The translations under genes and the position numbers were made by a program. Below are positions 45,301 through 57,972 of a stretch of DNA of 64,000 nt, piece after piece (positions within the stretch are counted from its first letter, which is position 1; each line of letters opens with the position of its first letter). The stretch is from Strigamia acuminata (taxonomy: Eukaryota > Arthropoda > Chilopoda > Geophilomorpha > Linotaeniidae): the NCBI GenBank assembly GCA_949358305.1, contig OX442315.1:20114427-20178426 (forward strand), in the 5' to 3' direction. The notes beneath the pieces were generated by a model, which was not told the origin of the DNA, ran no database searches, and worked only from the letters and a program-made list of their open reading frames with translations.

Positions 45301-48300
45301 TTCAGGTGGTCTTGTCGTCAGTGTTAATTGAGGCGAAGTTTTCAATGATACCCTCGACAAATGTTCGCACAATTATGTGGTTTTAAGTTAAGGTGGAGTA
45401 TTTTTCTATTTTTTGTTTAGAAATGATTTTTAAATTAATGAAAAAGACGTTAGGAATAATTAAATCAACTGGATGATCCAAAATTGGATAAAAATTGATT
45501 TCGGTATTTGGTGATTTTAATATTCGGTAAATATTCGGTATTCCCATACGGTTCAAAAATATATTTTACAATATATTGCAGTAATTAACTAGGTGCAATT
45601 ATTTTTACATTAAATAATGCATTTGAAAATTCATGCGTATTTGAGAAATAATTGTTGGGAATGTTGCAAACCAATAGCTTGCAAAAAAGTATAAGAAAAT
45701 GCATTGTGGTGCAACCCGATGCAGGACTATATGACTATATGACTATACCGGTATGAGCATGCATTTAATTGCATATGGGTAGAGAGTTTGGAGAATTTGG
45801 TTTACAACCATCGTTTTCATTTACTGTTACTAATCTTTGGTTATGGCGAGGTTCAATTTCCTAATTCTCTGTCGGGCCACTCGTTGGCGCCATCCGTTCT
45901 CCTTTCCTCCCCATTGGCAAAAGTGGGAGGATGTCGCCTCTGTTTATATGACAGACCAAGATGTACGGGATGATAATTTTATGGTCCACTTAAATCATCC
46001 TTCAGGGGAGCGCAATAAATTGGTGGCAATCACCGATTGCTATATTACACCAAAGCTACACACCGAGTATCCCTCGAGAACTGTCGATTGGCCGCAAAAG
46101 TTGGTCTTTGTACGCGTTTTTCTATCCCCATCTTGCGCCTCCCTAACTTGGTTTTATGTGAGGTGGGAATCAATTACTATTAGATTAGGAAACCTTCGCC
46201 TGTCCCGTTGATTTGAAAGTGCGCACGTGGTTTCTATCTCGATAACAAGGTGGCACTGCCCAGTGTCTGTTCTTGTTTGGCACAATCGCTTTTGATTTGC
46301 ACCATCCTCGTTTGCCCGACATTTGTAAAGTGTATTTAAGAGGTTTTGTTATAGATTTACAAGTCGCGAAGCAACGTGAAGGACAAAAAAAGGGAAAAAA
46401 GTGAGAGAAGCACTTGCAAGTTTTATGTGCTACACGCAGTGCGTCGATGCGGTGCAGCTAAATCGTTGGGTGCTCACTAGGGGCAGCTAACAGGGTGATG
46501 TAGAGGCGTTGGCAAAGATTTTTTACTTCGTCCTTGATTATTTTGGATGGTGGCGCTGCGGTTGTCATGCTCGGCTCTAATATGATAATGCTGGAAAGAT
46601 GCGCGTGGCTGCACATCGGCCGGGGGTAGACGGGTGGAGGATGAGGAGGACACCAGGGGGGTGGGAGGTGGATGCAGGTCGACGGGGCGCCGCCCCATAA
46701 AGCACGCGCCGAGTGCGCAGCTGCTGTCGGGCTTGGAGTGGGGACCTGCTCAAGCAAAACCTGGATGAGAGATAGGGAGTGGATTCGTGTACATTTCTTA
46801 AGTAATGGGCGGCGCAGCCTGCGCCCACACCGTCGTTAAGTACTCTTTATTCTATCATGTTTGAGTCCTTTCGACGAATCGCAGAGAGGTGGAGAGTAAT
46901 TTAGAGGAAATTATTCAAATGAAATGTTCAGAGCTCTCTCTCTTTCGCTCTTTCCAGACATTTTTGTACTTAATGAGAAGAGTGTCTCACTGCTCTCGTT
47001 TTACTTCTAATGTGGTAGTTTTCAAACTCCGTCTGTCGCACTCGGCTCTTAATGAACTTGAGTTTAGGGCCAAAAATTTGACACCATTTCGAAATAATAT
47101 AAAAAAAATTTTTCTCTTTCGGTTATTTTTGGGAAATAATGGCTGTCAATGGCTGCAAAACGGTTTTTTCAATTTTTTTTTTGGTTTTTTTTTTATTTTT
47201 CAATCTCTGTTGTTGATAAGAAAGTGATTTTTGGGGATTTGTGACCTTTGCAGGACGCTCTTAAGCATGGTATTTTATTCCCCACTTTCCCCACTCATCG
47301 CCAGAGACCACCGACATATTTCTGTATGAGTGTACTCTTTATATTTTTCTTTCATTCGATTTTACTCAAGAGGTCACCCTGAAAAATTGTTTCTTGATTA
47401 GGTTTCACAGTGAACACAATGCAAGCCATTCATCTTTAGTTTAACTCTCCCCCATCTACTTTACCCTACTCTCCCTCATCATTCACTTGAGAAATCATTT
47501 TAGGCCTTTTAATTATTATAATTTTTTTTTTATAAATTGTATATATTTGTTGTCTTTGTGTATTTTGAATTAATAGTTGGAATGAGAGATTTATCGCAGT
47601 AAATAAATAGTTTTATACAGTCGTCGTATATATTTTATTTTATTTTATTTGATCATATGCAATGAATGAGAAGGGGTTTGGAAGACGGGAAAGGGAAGGA
47701 TGGATAAGGGAAAGACGAACGTTACACTCGATGTATATATGTTTCTCTGGTTGAAACCCGCCCTCTTCCGCACATGGTCCCAGTTCCACCAACAACATTA
47801 AATTCCCTCCATATACTGTTGATGCTGATGGTATACAACGACGTTCACATCTCTCTTCTTTTTCCGGTACACGTAAAAAGAACTTTAAAATACTTTTATT
47901 TTGTGCAGAAAAGCAAAACGCAAAACGCAAAATGGTATATCAAGTGGTGCCAAGTTTCTAGTAAATTCAAATGAAAACTAGAAAATCCATGGTTAAGTTT
48001 TCATTGAATATAGAAGCGATGTTAGTCACGTTGTTGTAACCGATGTGGACAATGTCGGCTCGTATATTTCGCTGGTGGTTGGGGAAGAAGGGCGTTGGCT
48101 GTTTGAATTGGACGTAGACGATTCGCAAAATTGGCGTGCGACTTGATTCTCTTGGACTTGTCCGTGTTGTGAGTGGACGCAGGAGTCCACATTTTGTTGC
48201 TTCTGCTGCTTTAATCCAATCAGACTCGGTCGTCGGACGCCTTAATCACATCAAGGTCTCGGGCCTTTGGCTCGTCCATCCGTGGACGCATCTTCTTCGC

Positions 48301-50380
48301 TCGCCCGTGCGCGTGATATCTCCTTCTGTCACACTGTATTACAAACGATGAGAAGCAACGTTAATACTCGGCAAGCCGTTTTTATCCTTGGAAAAAATGA
48401 AATTGACTTATTTTTAAAGCAACACGCTGCTAAACAAGACTTTATTTGCGCCATGACGAATTACACTTGGCGCGATTTATAGCTGAATAAATCATGGATG
48501 GTGACGAGTCCCTGTGGAGAGGGGTTTTGGTGTGTGGGTGGTGGACACCCAGCTGCCTCATTTGTCACTACGCCGTTTTATTAGTGCCGTAGTAATTTTT
48601 CTCTCGTCGTATTATTATTATTTCTAACGTCTGCGTTAGGCTGGAAAGAAAAAATTGGTCGGAGGGTGAAGAAACTTTGGCAGACTTGTTTGAAAAGAAT
48701 TTTCTCATTAATTCTCAGTGAAATCGGAGAAAGATTAGTGCATTTGAGTCAAGGTAAAGTTCACGTGACTCATTTGGACATGTAGTGTGTAGCCCGAAGC
48801 GACCTTTTAATTGGTATGGAAAAAACGGACGAGGTCAAAGGGAGAAAAGTCCATTTATAGGAGTCGTAAACAATTTTTTTTGCCCATCCCTTAGGACAAC
48901 ATGTGCAAAGGTTTTGTCTTGTTTTTCGATTTCTGTCAGCGAAATGTGCGAAAGTGTTTTGGACTTTGTTAATTGGTGCTTAAAATCTGTAACGATACCG
49001 AAGGAAAATTTTTTTTAAATTTTTTTAAAAGGGTTGTTTGGAGATATGGGGGTGGTAAAGTGGAAATGGGGGTATAAGAGAAAGGGGTAGAGATATGGAA
49101 TTTTGATCATAATTTCCCGTTGTGAATAAATGAAAAAGGGACGAATTTTATTCATTTTCTTAGGGGCCATCAGAAACGAGTCACGCGCTCCCTGCAGTGT
49201 TCTAATTTGAAAACCTTGTTAATGAGTCGTGCTGAGTGGTTTACGATAGATTGGTTTGAGTTTTCTACCGAACATCAGGGGATCTTAAAATGTAATTTGC
49301 CATAAAATAAATTAATTAGATACTTAAGTTTGGCAACTATATAACTGGCAAAAGTGTAAACACGGCAACCTTTACCTCAGATTTATTAAATTTCTCGAGA
49401 CTTATAATCAAAATATTTTTAGGCGATATTGCAGACGTGGAAAATAAAGGGAGATATTGCGGGTGAGTAATGTTTAGTGTGGGTGTGTGTACATGGAAAT
49501 GGGAGTTGTTTTTTTGCGACCCACTACAAGACTTGTCATAATTCACACTTGATCCCGCTCGAGGTCGCATTTAGTCTTGTTTTTTTCTCCTTTCATTCTG
49601 GCGTTAAAGATTATGGGAATGAAGGGGAAAAAAGTGTGTAAAATTGAATAGCAAGTCGAAGGGGTTGGTGTTGGGTTTAGAAAATCATTCGTGCATTGAG
49701 TAATTTGGTTCATTGGAGTTGGATGGGGGGTTGGGGAGGTGTGGGTGGTTTGGGTTGGGTGGGTGTGTGTGTGTGTGTTTTTTTCAGATGCACCTGAATT
49801 TATTTTGGGGATTGGTTTTTAAGTGGATTAGGTGGTGGTTTATTGGGTTATAGCGGGCTAAATTGTATTAGTATCGAGAAATTAGTTGTCTGATGTCAAC
49901 AACAGATGGCGGTGCGTGCCTCGAAGGGGAAGAGATTAGTTGCAGGTGGAGTTGCAACCTGGAACGGTAAATCTGAGGTCGCCGCCTCCACGTGAGACGA
50001 GCTCGTATTGGAGGAAAGAGAAAAGTGGCGTGTCGACAAAAAGACTTTATTTCGCGAGGGAAAATCGCAGCTCGCAGAGTGGTTCTCCCCAAGATCACGT
50101 GATGAGATAGCGCACCGGGGACATCCATTCCATGAAACCGTAAAATTGATTTTTTTTTTTTTTTAAAAAAAGAAAAACAAAATAAAACAAAAAGGAATAA
50201 TTTTTTTTTTTTGGTTAAATTTTTTTATTTGTGGAAGGTTATAATTAAAAAAGTATAAAAATGTTAATGATATGAAGGGAAAAAAAGTTTTTATTTTTAT
50301 TTTTTTCGGTTTAATTTTTATTTATTTGGGTATTTTTTTGTTCGCTCCCAGTTGAAACATCAACTTGTCATCTGGTGGTA
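42331..50380. other. Long stretch without recognisable genes
   Basis: T-rich and mixed DNA with patches of CpG (43,850-44,100; 46,440-46,860; 48,100-48,350). NRF1-like words occur at about 43,870 and 44,065. TAATCC- and CCAAT-type words lie together near 48,212. Open frames are short or overlap on both strands, with no domain or splice chain I could support. A 9-bp tandem (GACTATAT x3) occurs near 45,727. Confidence 0.4.
49763..49778 (+). repeat. (GT)n microsatellite
   Basis: Eight GT units after a G-rich GGGTGGGT stretch. Confidence 0.8.
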
Positions 50381-50650
50381 GCTAGCGCCCTGGATTTTCG
50401 CTGTTGATGTTGAGCACCAGGGGATATTTCTCTGCTAGAAAGAAAAGAAGATGGTGGGAGAGAGAGAGAGAGACTCAGGTCGGTGGGAGGTAATTTGGAG
50501 CTGGCAGTTCACGTGGGTCACTGGCTGCAGACTGACTGGCGTCTGTTGAGGGATTCGACAAAAAAAAACTCGAGGAGGAGACGGTGGAGGTGCCCATTAA
50601 CCAACCAGCCTCGTTTTCAGCGTGGGACTTTGTGACGTTAAATCAATCTT
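50381..50650. promoter_or_regulatory. GAGA tract with PHO-like core
   Basis: AAGATGGT near 50,449 is followed directly by GGGAGAGAGAGAGAGAGA (50,455-50,474), then mixed CpG-containing sequence. GAGA plus PHO/YY1-type words together are a known feature of Polycomb/Trithorax-bound elements in flies. A functional claim here is inference from two motifs only. Confidence 0.3.
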
Positions 50651-51239
50651 TATTTTTTTTTTATTTGTATTTTTATTTTTTTATATATATATATATTTTT
50701 TTTTTTGAGAATTATTTTTTTTTGGAATAAAAATTCCAGTGCTGTATGCACATTAAGGAAATGTAAATTTAAGAAGGCCACTTGAAGAGTTTGCAAATGG
50801 ATTGGCAATTAACCTATTTAAATTTTAATCACTTCCTCTTCCTTACGTTTGCCTTTTTTGTGTTGGTTGTGTGTGGATACTTAGAAGAAGAAGAAGAAAA
50901 GATTCTTTACTGTGTATATTTAAAGAAAAAAAAATTATTTGGTGTTTTGGGTTCATCGAAACTTGAGAATGAGTGAAAGCGTTTCAAGTTTGTTGTTGAT
51001 TCACAGGCATAAAATGTAAATACAAACAATCAAGTTGTTTTCTTTTCGCGATACATATTAACTGCGAAGGAGAAAGTGGTAAAGGGAAGAGGCGAAGCGG
51101 TGCATTGTGGGAAGTGTTTAGGTCCCGCGTTTGGAGGTTTAAATACTTTAAATCGATCTGATTTTCGAGCATCTGGGATCAATCACTGATCGCACCTGTC
51201 AGAAGGTGAAAGGAGAAAACAACTTCATACCAATGTCCA
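50651..51239. other. T-rich non-coding
   Basis: Poly-T, (TA)n near 50,682-50,696 and AT-rich DNA; no coding signal. Confidence 0.5.
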
Positions 51240-51420
51240 GAAACTTGAGATGGCACACCTGAATGTGGGCCGGAGGTGCGGCCTTTGCTACGAGACACCT
51301 GCACAACATCCGGTGTTCGGGGTAACCTCAGTGCCCTCTCACGACTGAGGTGTTACTTCGTGAGAAGAAACTGGTTCGCAGGTACCAGTACCTGAGAGAA
51401 AAAGGGTCAAAAAGGTGCTC
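51240..51420. other. G+C-rich segment with nested short hairpins
   Basis: Several inverted words lie close together: AACCTCAGT/ACTGAGGTGTT around CCCTCTCACG (51,324-51,355), and CAGGTAC/GTACCTG around CA (51,379-51,396). The segment could fold as a compact RNA, but no tRNA boxes, snRNA or known miRNA seed was recognised. Confidence 0.3.
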
Positions 51421-51807
51421 TTTAAACACTATATCATAGTGCAGAATGTACACGCACTACTTGGGTTCGAGTGTGAGTTTCAATCCACTTTTGAGGGGAA
51501 ACAGATGGCCGGCAAACTGAGTTGGGTTTCAATATGATAGGCCGGATAAAATGATGGAATTTATCGAGATTAAAAAATATTTCTATGTAAAAAGGGATAA
51601 GATAAAGTTGGGTGGAAAAAATGGGTTTTGAGTTTGAGCGCGACCTTGGGTGACCTTGAGATGAGCGAATTGGAGGGGATAAGAATGCAAATATCTGTTT
51701 TGAGGACGGATTTGGGCGTGGTTGTTTAACTTGATGACATATGGGCAACCTTGAGTTAGTCGGACGAAACGCACGCACTCTTCTTCCTTCTTTGTGCTTT
51801 GACGCAG

Positions 51808-51892
51808 TTGCAGATTCATGGCAGTCGGGGGAGTGAGGAGATGCGTGGGTGGGAATCCATTTCCCCTGCGCCACTTGCGCAGTTACCTGGAA
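51808..51892 (+). CDS. Candidate exon with strong splice sites, unidentified
   Basis: A textbook acceptor (CTTCCTTCTTTGTGCTTTGACGCAG ends at 51807, pyrimidine-rich) and donor (GGAA|GTAAGT at 51892/51893) bound 85 nt. Two frames are open. One contains an ATG at 51818 (MAVGGVRRCV, then PLRHLRSYLE) and ends in phase 0; the other reads LQIHGSRGSEEM. The minus strand of the following 190 bp is also open and has its own donor (CAG|GTAACT at 51887). Coding direction is therefore unresolved; this may be part of a 5' exon or a non-coding transcript. Confidence 0.3.
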
Positions 51893-52093
51893 GTAAGTGC
51901 TTTCAGTGCCTTGTGCCCCGTTTTCATGATCGTCGTTCCCAATTGGTTGGCGTCCGTGTTCGCGTCGTCGAGGCGCCCATCCCCGCAGGCGACGCCGACA
52001 GTAGGAGCAGACCCGAGGCGCCTTTGTCCCCATAGCCCTACGATGGCGCCAGCCCCAGTGCCGCCGAATAACAAAAGGCTCAGATAATGTCAC
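51893..52093. other. GC-rich block open on both strands
   Basis: The minus-strand frame (LFGGTGAGAIVGLWGQRRLG ... TGHKALKALTS) has many G/C third positions and runs into a donor at 51886, but no ATG lies at its start. Plus-strand frames are open too. It may be an internal exon or simply GC-rich DNA; I cannot choose. Confidence 0.3.
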
Positions 52094-53975
52094 GTGTTTT
52101 AATCTATTGCGCGTTCATAAAATCGAGGCGATATTTTTTTTTGGATGGGATGCAGGTGGATATTTTGCTGCATTGATAAGATGATAAAATGGATTTTTTT
52201 TTTTTTTTTGGTTTTAAATTATTTTTTTTTTTTTTTTTTTTGCGTCGCAATCCATTTTCTCCATTTTCTTCCATTTTTTATTTTTACTTTTTATTTTTTT
52301 CGTGCGCGTGTCGTCTGCAGCTCCACTCGTCCTTTCCTTTCGCTTGGTTCTTACTTCACTTCCGTTTTGGGACCAACCGGAAATGGAGGGCGGACGAGCT
52401 TTTTATTGGCTCGGTCGGATTAGAGATGACACTCTTCGAACACAACCTGTGTTTTGATGGCGAACGAATGCCAGTCTCGGATCGTAAAAAAAACCAAAAT
52501 CCCAACAAGCGGGCGACATCTATAGAAACGTTCTCCTCCTCTTCATCCACCTTCAACCATTCATCCACACCGACTTCCGCCTGCCACCTAACGGTGACTT
52601 CCGTCGCCGAACCTCCCACGTTGAATAAATGAGGAACGTTATTTTTTTTTCTTAAAAATAAAAAATATCTTCAGAGAATTTAAAACTTCAATCCATTTGT
52701 TCTTCAACTTTCTGAAATGTTTTGATTAAATTTCAAAAAAAAAAACAATTAATTTATTCGAATTATTAGTGGTAATCGGAGTCCCCAGTTGCGAGTTCCG
52801 TTTTCAATCGGACCAAACGCAATGAGTTGGTTGAGCTCCACAGGGTGCCCAGTCTCAAGCCGCTCATTCCTTGCAATGTCAATTAACCCAGTGGTGATTG
52901 CAAAGACAGCATCCTCCGTTATCCCCATCTCATCTCTGCCAGAGCTGTGGGCATGCGCAATGCTTGTTTACGAAGATTACAAAACACGAGCCTGCGAAGA
53001 CGACCCGCAAAGGTGTGTGGCACTTCACTTTGATCATGCACGAGTCAACAAACACCTGGGTTCCACAATTTCTCCCCGTGGCTTAATTTGCTCATGTAAC
53101 GAGAGGAGTTGCTGCTCAATGTCACTCCTCATCACGCAGACAGCGCGTGTACACATACCTGGTGTGCGTCAAAAGGTGCTTCCCTTTTTCGAGCACCCTC
53201 GTTACTGCGAATGGGTGAGCGAGGCGCGCACGGTCAACCCACGTTGTAGCGGGGTCAACTTGTCCCAGATGCAGGTGATGTTTTCAAACGTGCCTGGTTT
53301 TTGTTACAGCGTTGAGACTTAATCAAAAAGTACTTTTAATCTACGAAACGATTTTTATAAGAATTTATACACCCTGAAAGCTCGAAAAAGCGTGGGATAT
53401 TAAAAAGCATGACGTCATTGCGCCAGTTATAAATGAGTTTGTTTATTTTGGGAGTAAATGAGTTGAAGAAATGGAACATTTCTCGCAATTGTGACTCGGT
53501 GCAAAGGAAAAAGCTCGTTTTACACGCAAATAATGGAGCCAGTTTTAAGTAAAGGGAGTTTATTTACTGAAGAATTAGAAAGGGCGAGTAGGTCACGCTA
53601 TTTTCCACCCCTCTTGTTGCAAATGCAGTCGATGAAGCCCTTTTGATTCGTCCCTTTCTTTGCGATAAGAAAGAGGCGGGTGGGTGTTGGTTGTCAGACA
53701 CCAGCGTCTCTTCCATCATTTTCCAACGCTACTTTGTTCACGCAGCGCCCTCGCGTAGTGACCTTAACACACATCCAGCTTTGGAGGTCCCCTCTTATTA
53801 TATATTGATCGAAAAAATTTCGGACGGAACGACAAACAACGTTTGTAAATTGCGCGATTTTATGCAATTTTGATGAAAATTATTTGGGAATAATTGATGA
53901 AATTCTTTTATGCGATAAAGTGTTTGGACATTCAAGTTTGATCAGTGTTTGGCGCATTTTATTTCTTCAAAAAAA

Positions 53976-54008
53976 AAAATAAATAAATAAATAAATAAAT
54001 AAATAAAA
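53976..54008 (+). repeat. (AAAT)n microsatellite
   Basis: About eight tandem AAAT units. Confidence 0.9.
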
Positions 54009-57000
54009 GAAGCAAAATGTCGTCACTTCGTGTTGAAATGGGAAAGTGTCAGTGGACTAGTGATTGATGAGCTGCGCAACCCACTCACATCTCTTTCTCT
54101 ACACCTCCTTTCATATATAAAGAGAAAAAAAATAGTGGGAGTAAATGCTAGATACCATTTTGAATTCAACCTGGGGGATGTGACCCGAGTTTTAAAGTTT
54201 CACCAACACGAAACGCCAATATAATGCCATAAACTTGAGATGAATTATTCAAACATGATTGACAATTTTTTTTTTTAAACTTATTTATTATTTACTTATT
54301 TTTTTTTATTTTTTAAACTGTAAAAAGGGAAATATCAGACGTCTGTTTATCACATCTCTACACCTGCGTGAACCTTGTAGTGAGGGGTGGTCAGAGGTGG
54401 GTGTTGTGTAAACACGTGTGTGATGAAGACTGCTCGTGGAATGTGGGGTTGGAATAACATACACGTATATCCACACTCGATTCCCCCCGTTTTATACCTT
54501 GTTTACGTTTCTTACATACTTTGCTGTGTAATATGGTTTCTTTTGGACGAGAGGAGAGTGGGGGGGAGTGGAGAGGATGGGGAAAAAATATCCAAATTGA
54601 CTCCGTCCGAAATTACTTTACGTTTTGTCAGAAGCAAAAACACGTCACTAACGGCGATGATGGATCGCCCAAAAAGGTCGCCGACGGTCCTCCCCATCGT
54701 GTCGACTTATACATTTCTGACTTGCAGATTGCTCGCACTTGTTTTTATACTCTTTGTGAATGATGAAATATATTTGATCCATCCGAGCACATGATTGATT
54801 GTTTTAAATCAAAGTTAATCAATGACACGTCATTTTCGGAGTGAAATTCACTGGAAAAAATGATGGAACATAAAATAAAAAGAATAATTTTTGCTATATC
54901 GTAAATAAACGTTCATTTCTTATATATACGGAAACAAGAAAACAACCACCATGTTTTTTTTTATTTTTTATTTATTTTTTAAATCTATTCCTAAATAACT
55001 TAATGTTCGATAATGGTTGCGGGGAGGCCATTAATTCGTTCCTGTATTCGATGAAAAATCGTAACAGTTTGGCGATTAATTGTTTGGTTTCTAAGAAATT
55101 TTGGGGTTTGACTGTATTCATATAATGGCGTTTGGTTTCTTGGAAGATGGGAAAGAGTGCGGAGGAAGTTGAGTATACCGCGCTCTAAAACGTCCATGCA
55201 ACATGGAAACGGCAGGAGGTCGACTCCGCCCAGGCGAACTTTATGCTTTTCGTTATCTATCCGTGGATGCACTTTTCCCTTTCCTTTTATTTTATTTTTT
55301 TTTGTATTTTCACCGATCTGTTGTGTGTGTGAAAGTCTGAAAGAAGATCGAAATAAAAGCAGAGTGGGCAGTTAATTGAGGGTCTCTCAGCCGACCCTTC
55401 ATTTGTAGAGGAGCCCAATTTTTGTATGAGTTCACTCTCATCCCAACATCAACAAGAATTCACTTAGCCCGAGCTGTCTGGGCTTAAAACGTCTTTGTAA
55501 AGCAAACTGTTTTCATTATGGTACATAACGGCTGGCGGATAATCCCCCGACTCGGTGCATCGAGCGAGAAGAATTCATCGCCCACGCACAGCCATTTTAG
55601 TGATGAGTGAGTGCGACACACAAATTGTTCATAAGCCTCATTTATCGCGCCCCCCAAAAGAGTGACATGCACTAAGAGTTGCATCGAATGGACGTGGACA
55701 CACTCATCCACATACATAAAACCCGGGTCCAACTTAAGTCAATGTCGTATAGCAAGTTTTCATCTAGATGAAAGGTTTTTAGGACTTGTCTGTTTCCCTC
55801 TTCCCTCCATCGCCCCAAATATAAGACGTGATGAATTAGTCCTAAGATATTGTGTTCAGTCATTTGTGAAATGGACACGTTTATTGTATCGGTCGGTATT
55901 ATCAAGAAGGAAAGGGAAAATATATAATCCGCGTGTTGTCGCACGCTTTTATGAGTGTGTAGTTTTTGGTTATTCCAATCCCCGCCCAGTCAAAACAGTT
56001 CAATCATAATATAAGGCAAAAGAGGTTTGAATATGATCAGGATCCATTTGTGCGTGCGGTGTGTGAAAGGAAAACATTAATCGACGGCTTCAAAGACTTA
56101 TTGCGAGTATTAAGCCACAAGCGTCGGGTTTGCTGTTTGTGTCGCAAGGGTTGAGAAACAACAGATCTCAATAAAAGAGGTTAATCCTTTCGGTCCAGAT
56201 GTGCACTGAGCAAGAAGGGCTTAAAGTTTGAGCGGTGATTTTTTTTTCTCTCTGATTCTTTTTTTTTGCTGGGCCTCGTGCCTTTTACATTTTCTCTCTC
56301 TCGTATTGCCAACCCTTTGGTTACGCATACAAAACACGCGAAGGGAGAGAAAAGGGATGGAGGAAAGGGAAAAAAAATGGAGGGCAGGTGATGTTTCTTG
56401 TTTGTGAGCTTTGCCAAACGCTCGATCCGGTCTTAAGTGAAAAACAAAGGGCGAGTGTTTGAAACCAATAAATTGCCGGACTAAGGGCTGTAGATGAGGT
56501 AATTAGCGCTTTAACACACACGCGATGCGGATAAAAGAACAAGAAGATGAAGAGAGAGAGAAAAAAAAGAGAGAGAAAAGTAAAGATGGGGAAAAAGAAA
56601 GAGGTGGCGTTGCGCCACCTGGGATGAAAACCCACTAATATACTCTAGGCTTAACTCTTGCATAGCCAAAGAGGGAGGAGAGAAGAAAGGGCACGTGGCC
56701 ACTAAGAAATGGGTTAATTTATCGAGTTGTTGCCGGGCTGGCGGGGAAGAGGAAAACAAAAGTGTGTTTATAGTATAACGGATTTGGTGTTTGGGTGTAT
56801 TGAAAGGAAGGAGGTGGGAATGAGCATTGCACCTCGGAATGATGGGGTAATTATTAATGTTGTTGGTCCATTTGTGGAATGAGTGATAATTGAAATATAA
56901 TTAAGAAGGAAAATGGTGCACGCGCGATAAGTGAGCAATGGCGGTGGTGTGTGTGTGATTATGAATGAAAGCGTCCGTGTTGCTTTCCCAATTCACACAG

Positions 57001-57292
57001 CAATGATTTAAACCTAGTGTGATAACACAAAAGCCCGTTTGGAGGCGCCCATTGGGTGTTAGCGAAGGAATATAAAGATAAAACGCGGAGTCCAATTAAA
57101 TTACCATATGTGCATTTATACTGTGCAATTTTATTAGCCTCGACCATTATATAGCAAAGTGTCAGAATTGTAAAGCCCTCCACTTTTATCCTCTCTTGGG
57201 AACTAATTAGCAAAGATCGCCTTTTATCGTGTCACTCCATTTTTCACCTTTTACGAGCGTCAATTTATATAAAGACAATTGATACCGCTCGC

Positions 57293-57320
57293 TTTTTCAT
57301 TTTTCATTTTTCATTTTTCC
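57293..57320 (+). repeat. (TTTTTCA)n short tandem repeat
   Basis: Four tandem copies of TTTTTCA. Confidence 0.85.
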
Positions 57321-57888
57321 GTTTTTGCTTTCGGTTGTTAGTGTTGCGCGTTTAGATAAGTCGAGTGTGCGTTTTTGTGTGTGTGTATTGATAAGCGCTT
57401 TGTTGTTGTTTTATTGTTTGAGATTTGCTAATTGACATGTCAATAGCAATAATCAATATTGAATGAGTTTTCAAGTAGTAGGTAAGCTTTTGTGGTTTTG
57501 TCTGTTTGGTTCGGTTCAGTCCAATTCGCATCACGTGGGTGCTTTCAAATGCGAATGTGGAATCGGTTGATGGGGTTGACTCACCACTTTAATGACCGTT
57601 TTTGACAGCAGGGGGTCGAAACTTTTTTCGTGTCGCGAAATATGCGAGATCAAAGAGTTGAATGACAAGGAATTACATATCATTAAGTTAAATGCTGGGA
57701 ATTAAAAATCTTCACTGATTTCTCCTGTTTTTTATTTATTGTAGAGATTGCGAAACCAACTATAGTGATATGACGATTAAGGTAAATTAGAATTTTTACT
57801 TTAAATTAAACAGTAACGTCGGCGTTATTGTAAAAAGTTAAGTTTTCAAGTAACGTGTGACAATTTATAACGGTTTTTAGCTGTAGAA

Positions 57889-57972
57889 GATCGATTAATC
57901 GATTAATTCACCAATTAATTGAATAATTTTGTTCCATTAATAGGATTAATTAATCGATTAATATATTTTTAA
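57889..57972. promoter_or_regulatory. Dense homeodomain-type site cluster
   Basis: Within 84 bp the word ATTAATCGATTAAT, itself a perfect palindrome, occurs at both ends (about 57,894 and 57,948). Between them are CCAATTAATTG and further TTAAT words. Each palindrome overlaps ATTA homeodomain cores and an ATCGAT core (Cut/DREF-like). The pattern is an enhancer candidate; the binding factor is unknown. Confidence 0.5.

Larger units (their letters stand above)
52094..57880. other. Long stretch without recognisable genes
   Basis: Alternating T-rich runs (poly-T 52,194-52,241), microsatellite (AAAT)n at 53,976-54,008, and mixed CpG-containing patches (52,310-52,620; 52,780-53,300; 55,480-55,760). 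The longest frame, 52789-53322 (177 codons), lacks an ATG start, domain and splice context. Purine-rich tracts at 56,330-56,620. No supported gene. Confidence 0.4.

Noticed and set aside
45830-45860. Match of about ten bases to the miR-9 5' end (TCTTTGGTTA)
   Set aside because: The match stops after the seed, no complementary arm is nearby, and the same ten bases occur by chance near 21,700.
51434-51860. Left part of a 219-codon minus-strand frame
   Set aside because: Continues past a good donor at 51,886 into AT-rich sequence and starts from a non-ATG codon; only the part right of the donor could be exon.
52789-53322. 177-codon plus-strand frame
   Set aside because: No ATG at its start, no family motif, no convincing splice sites.
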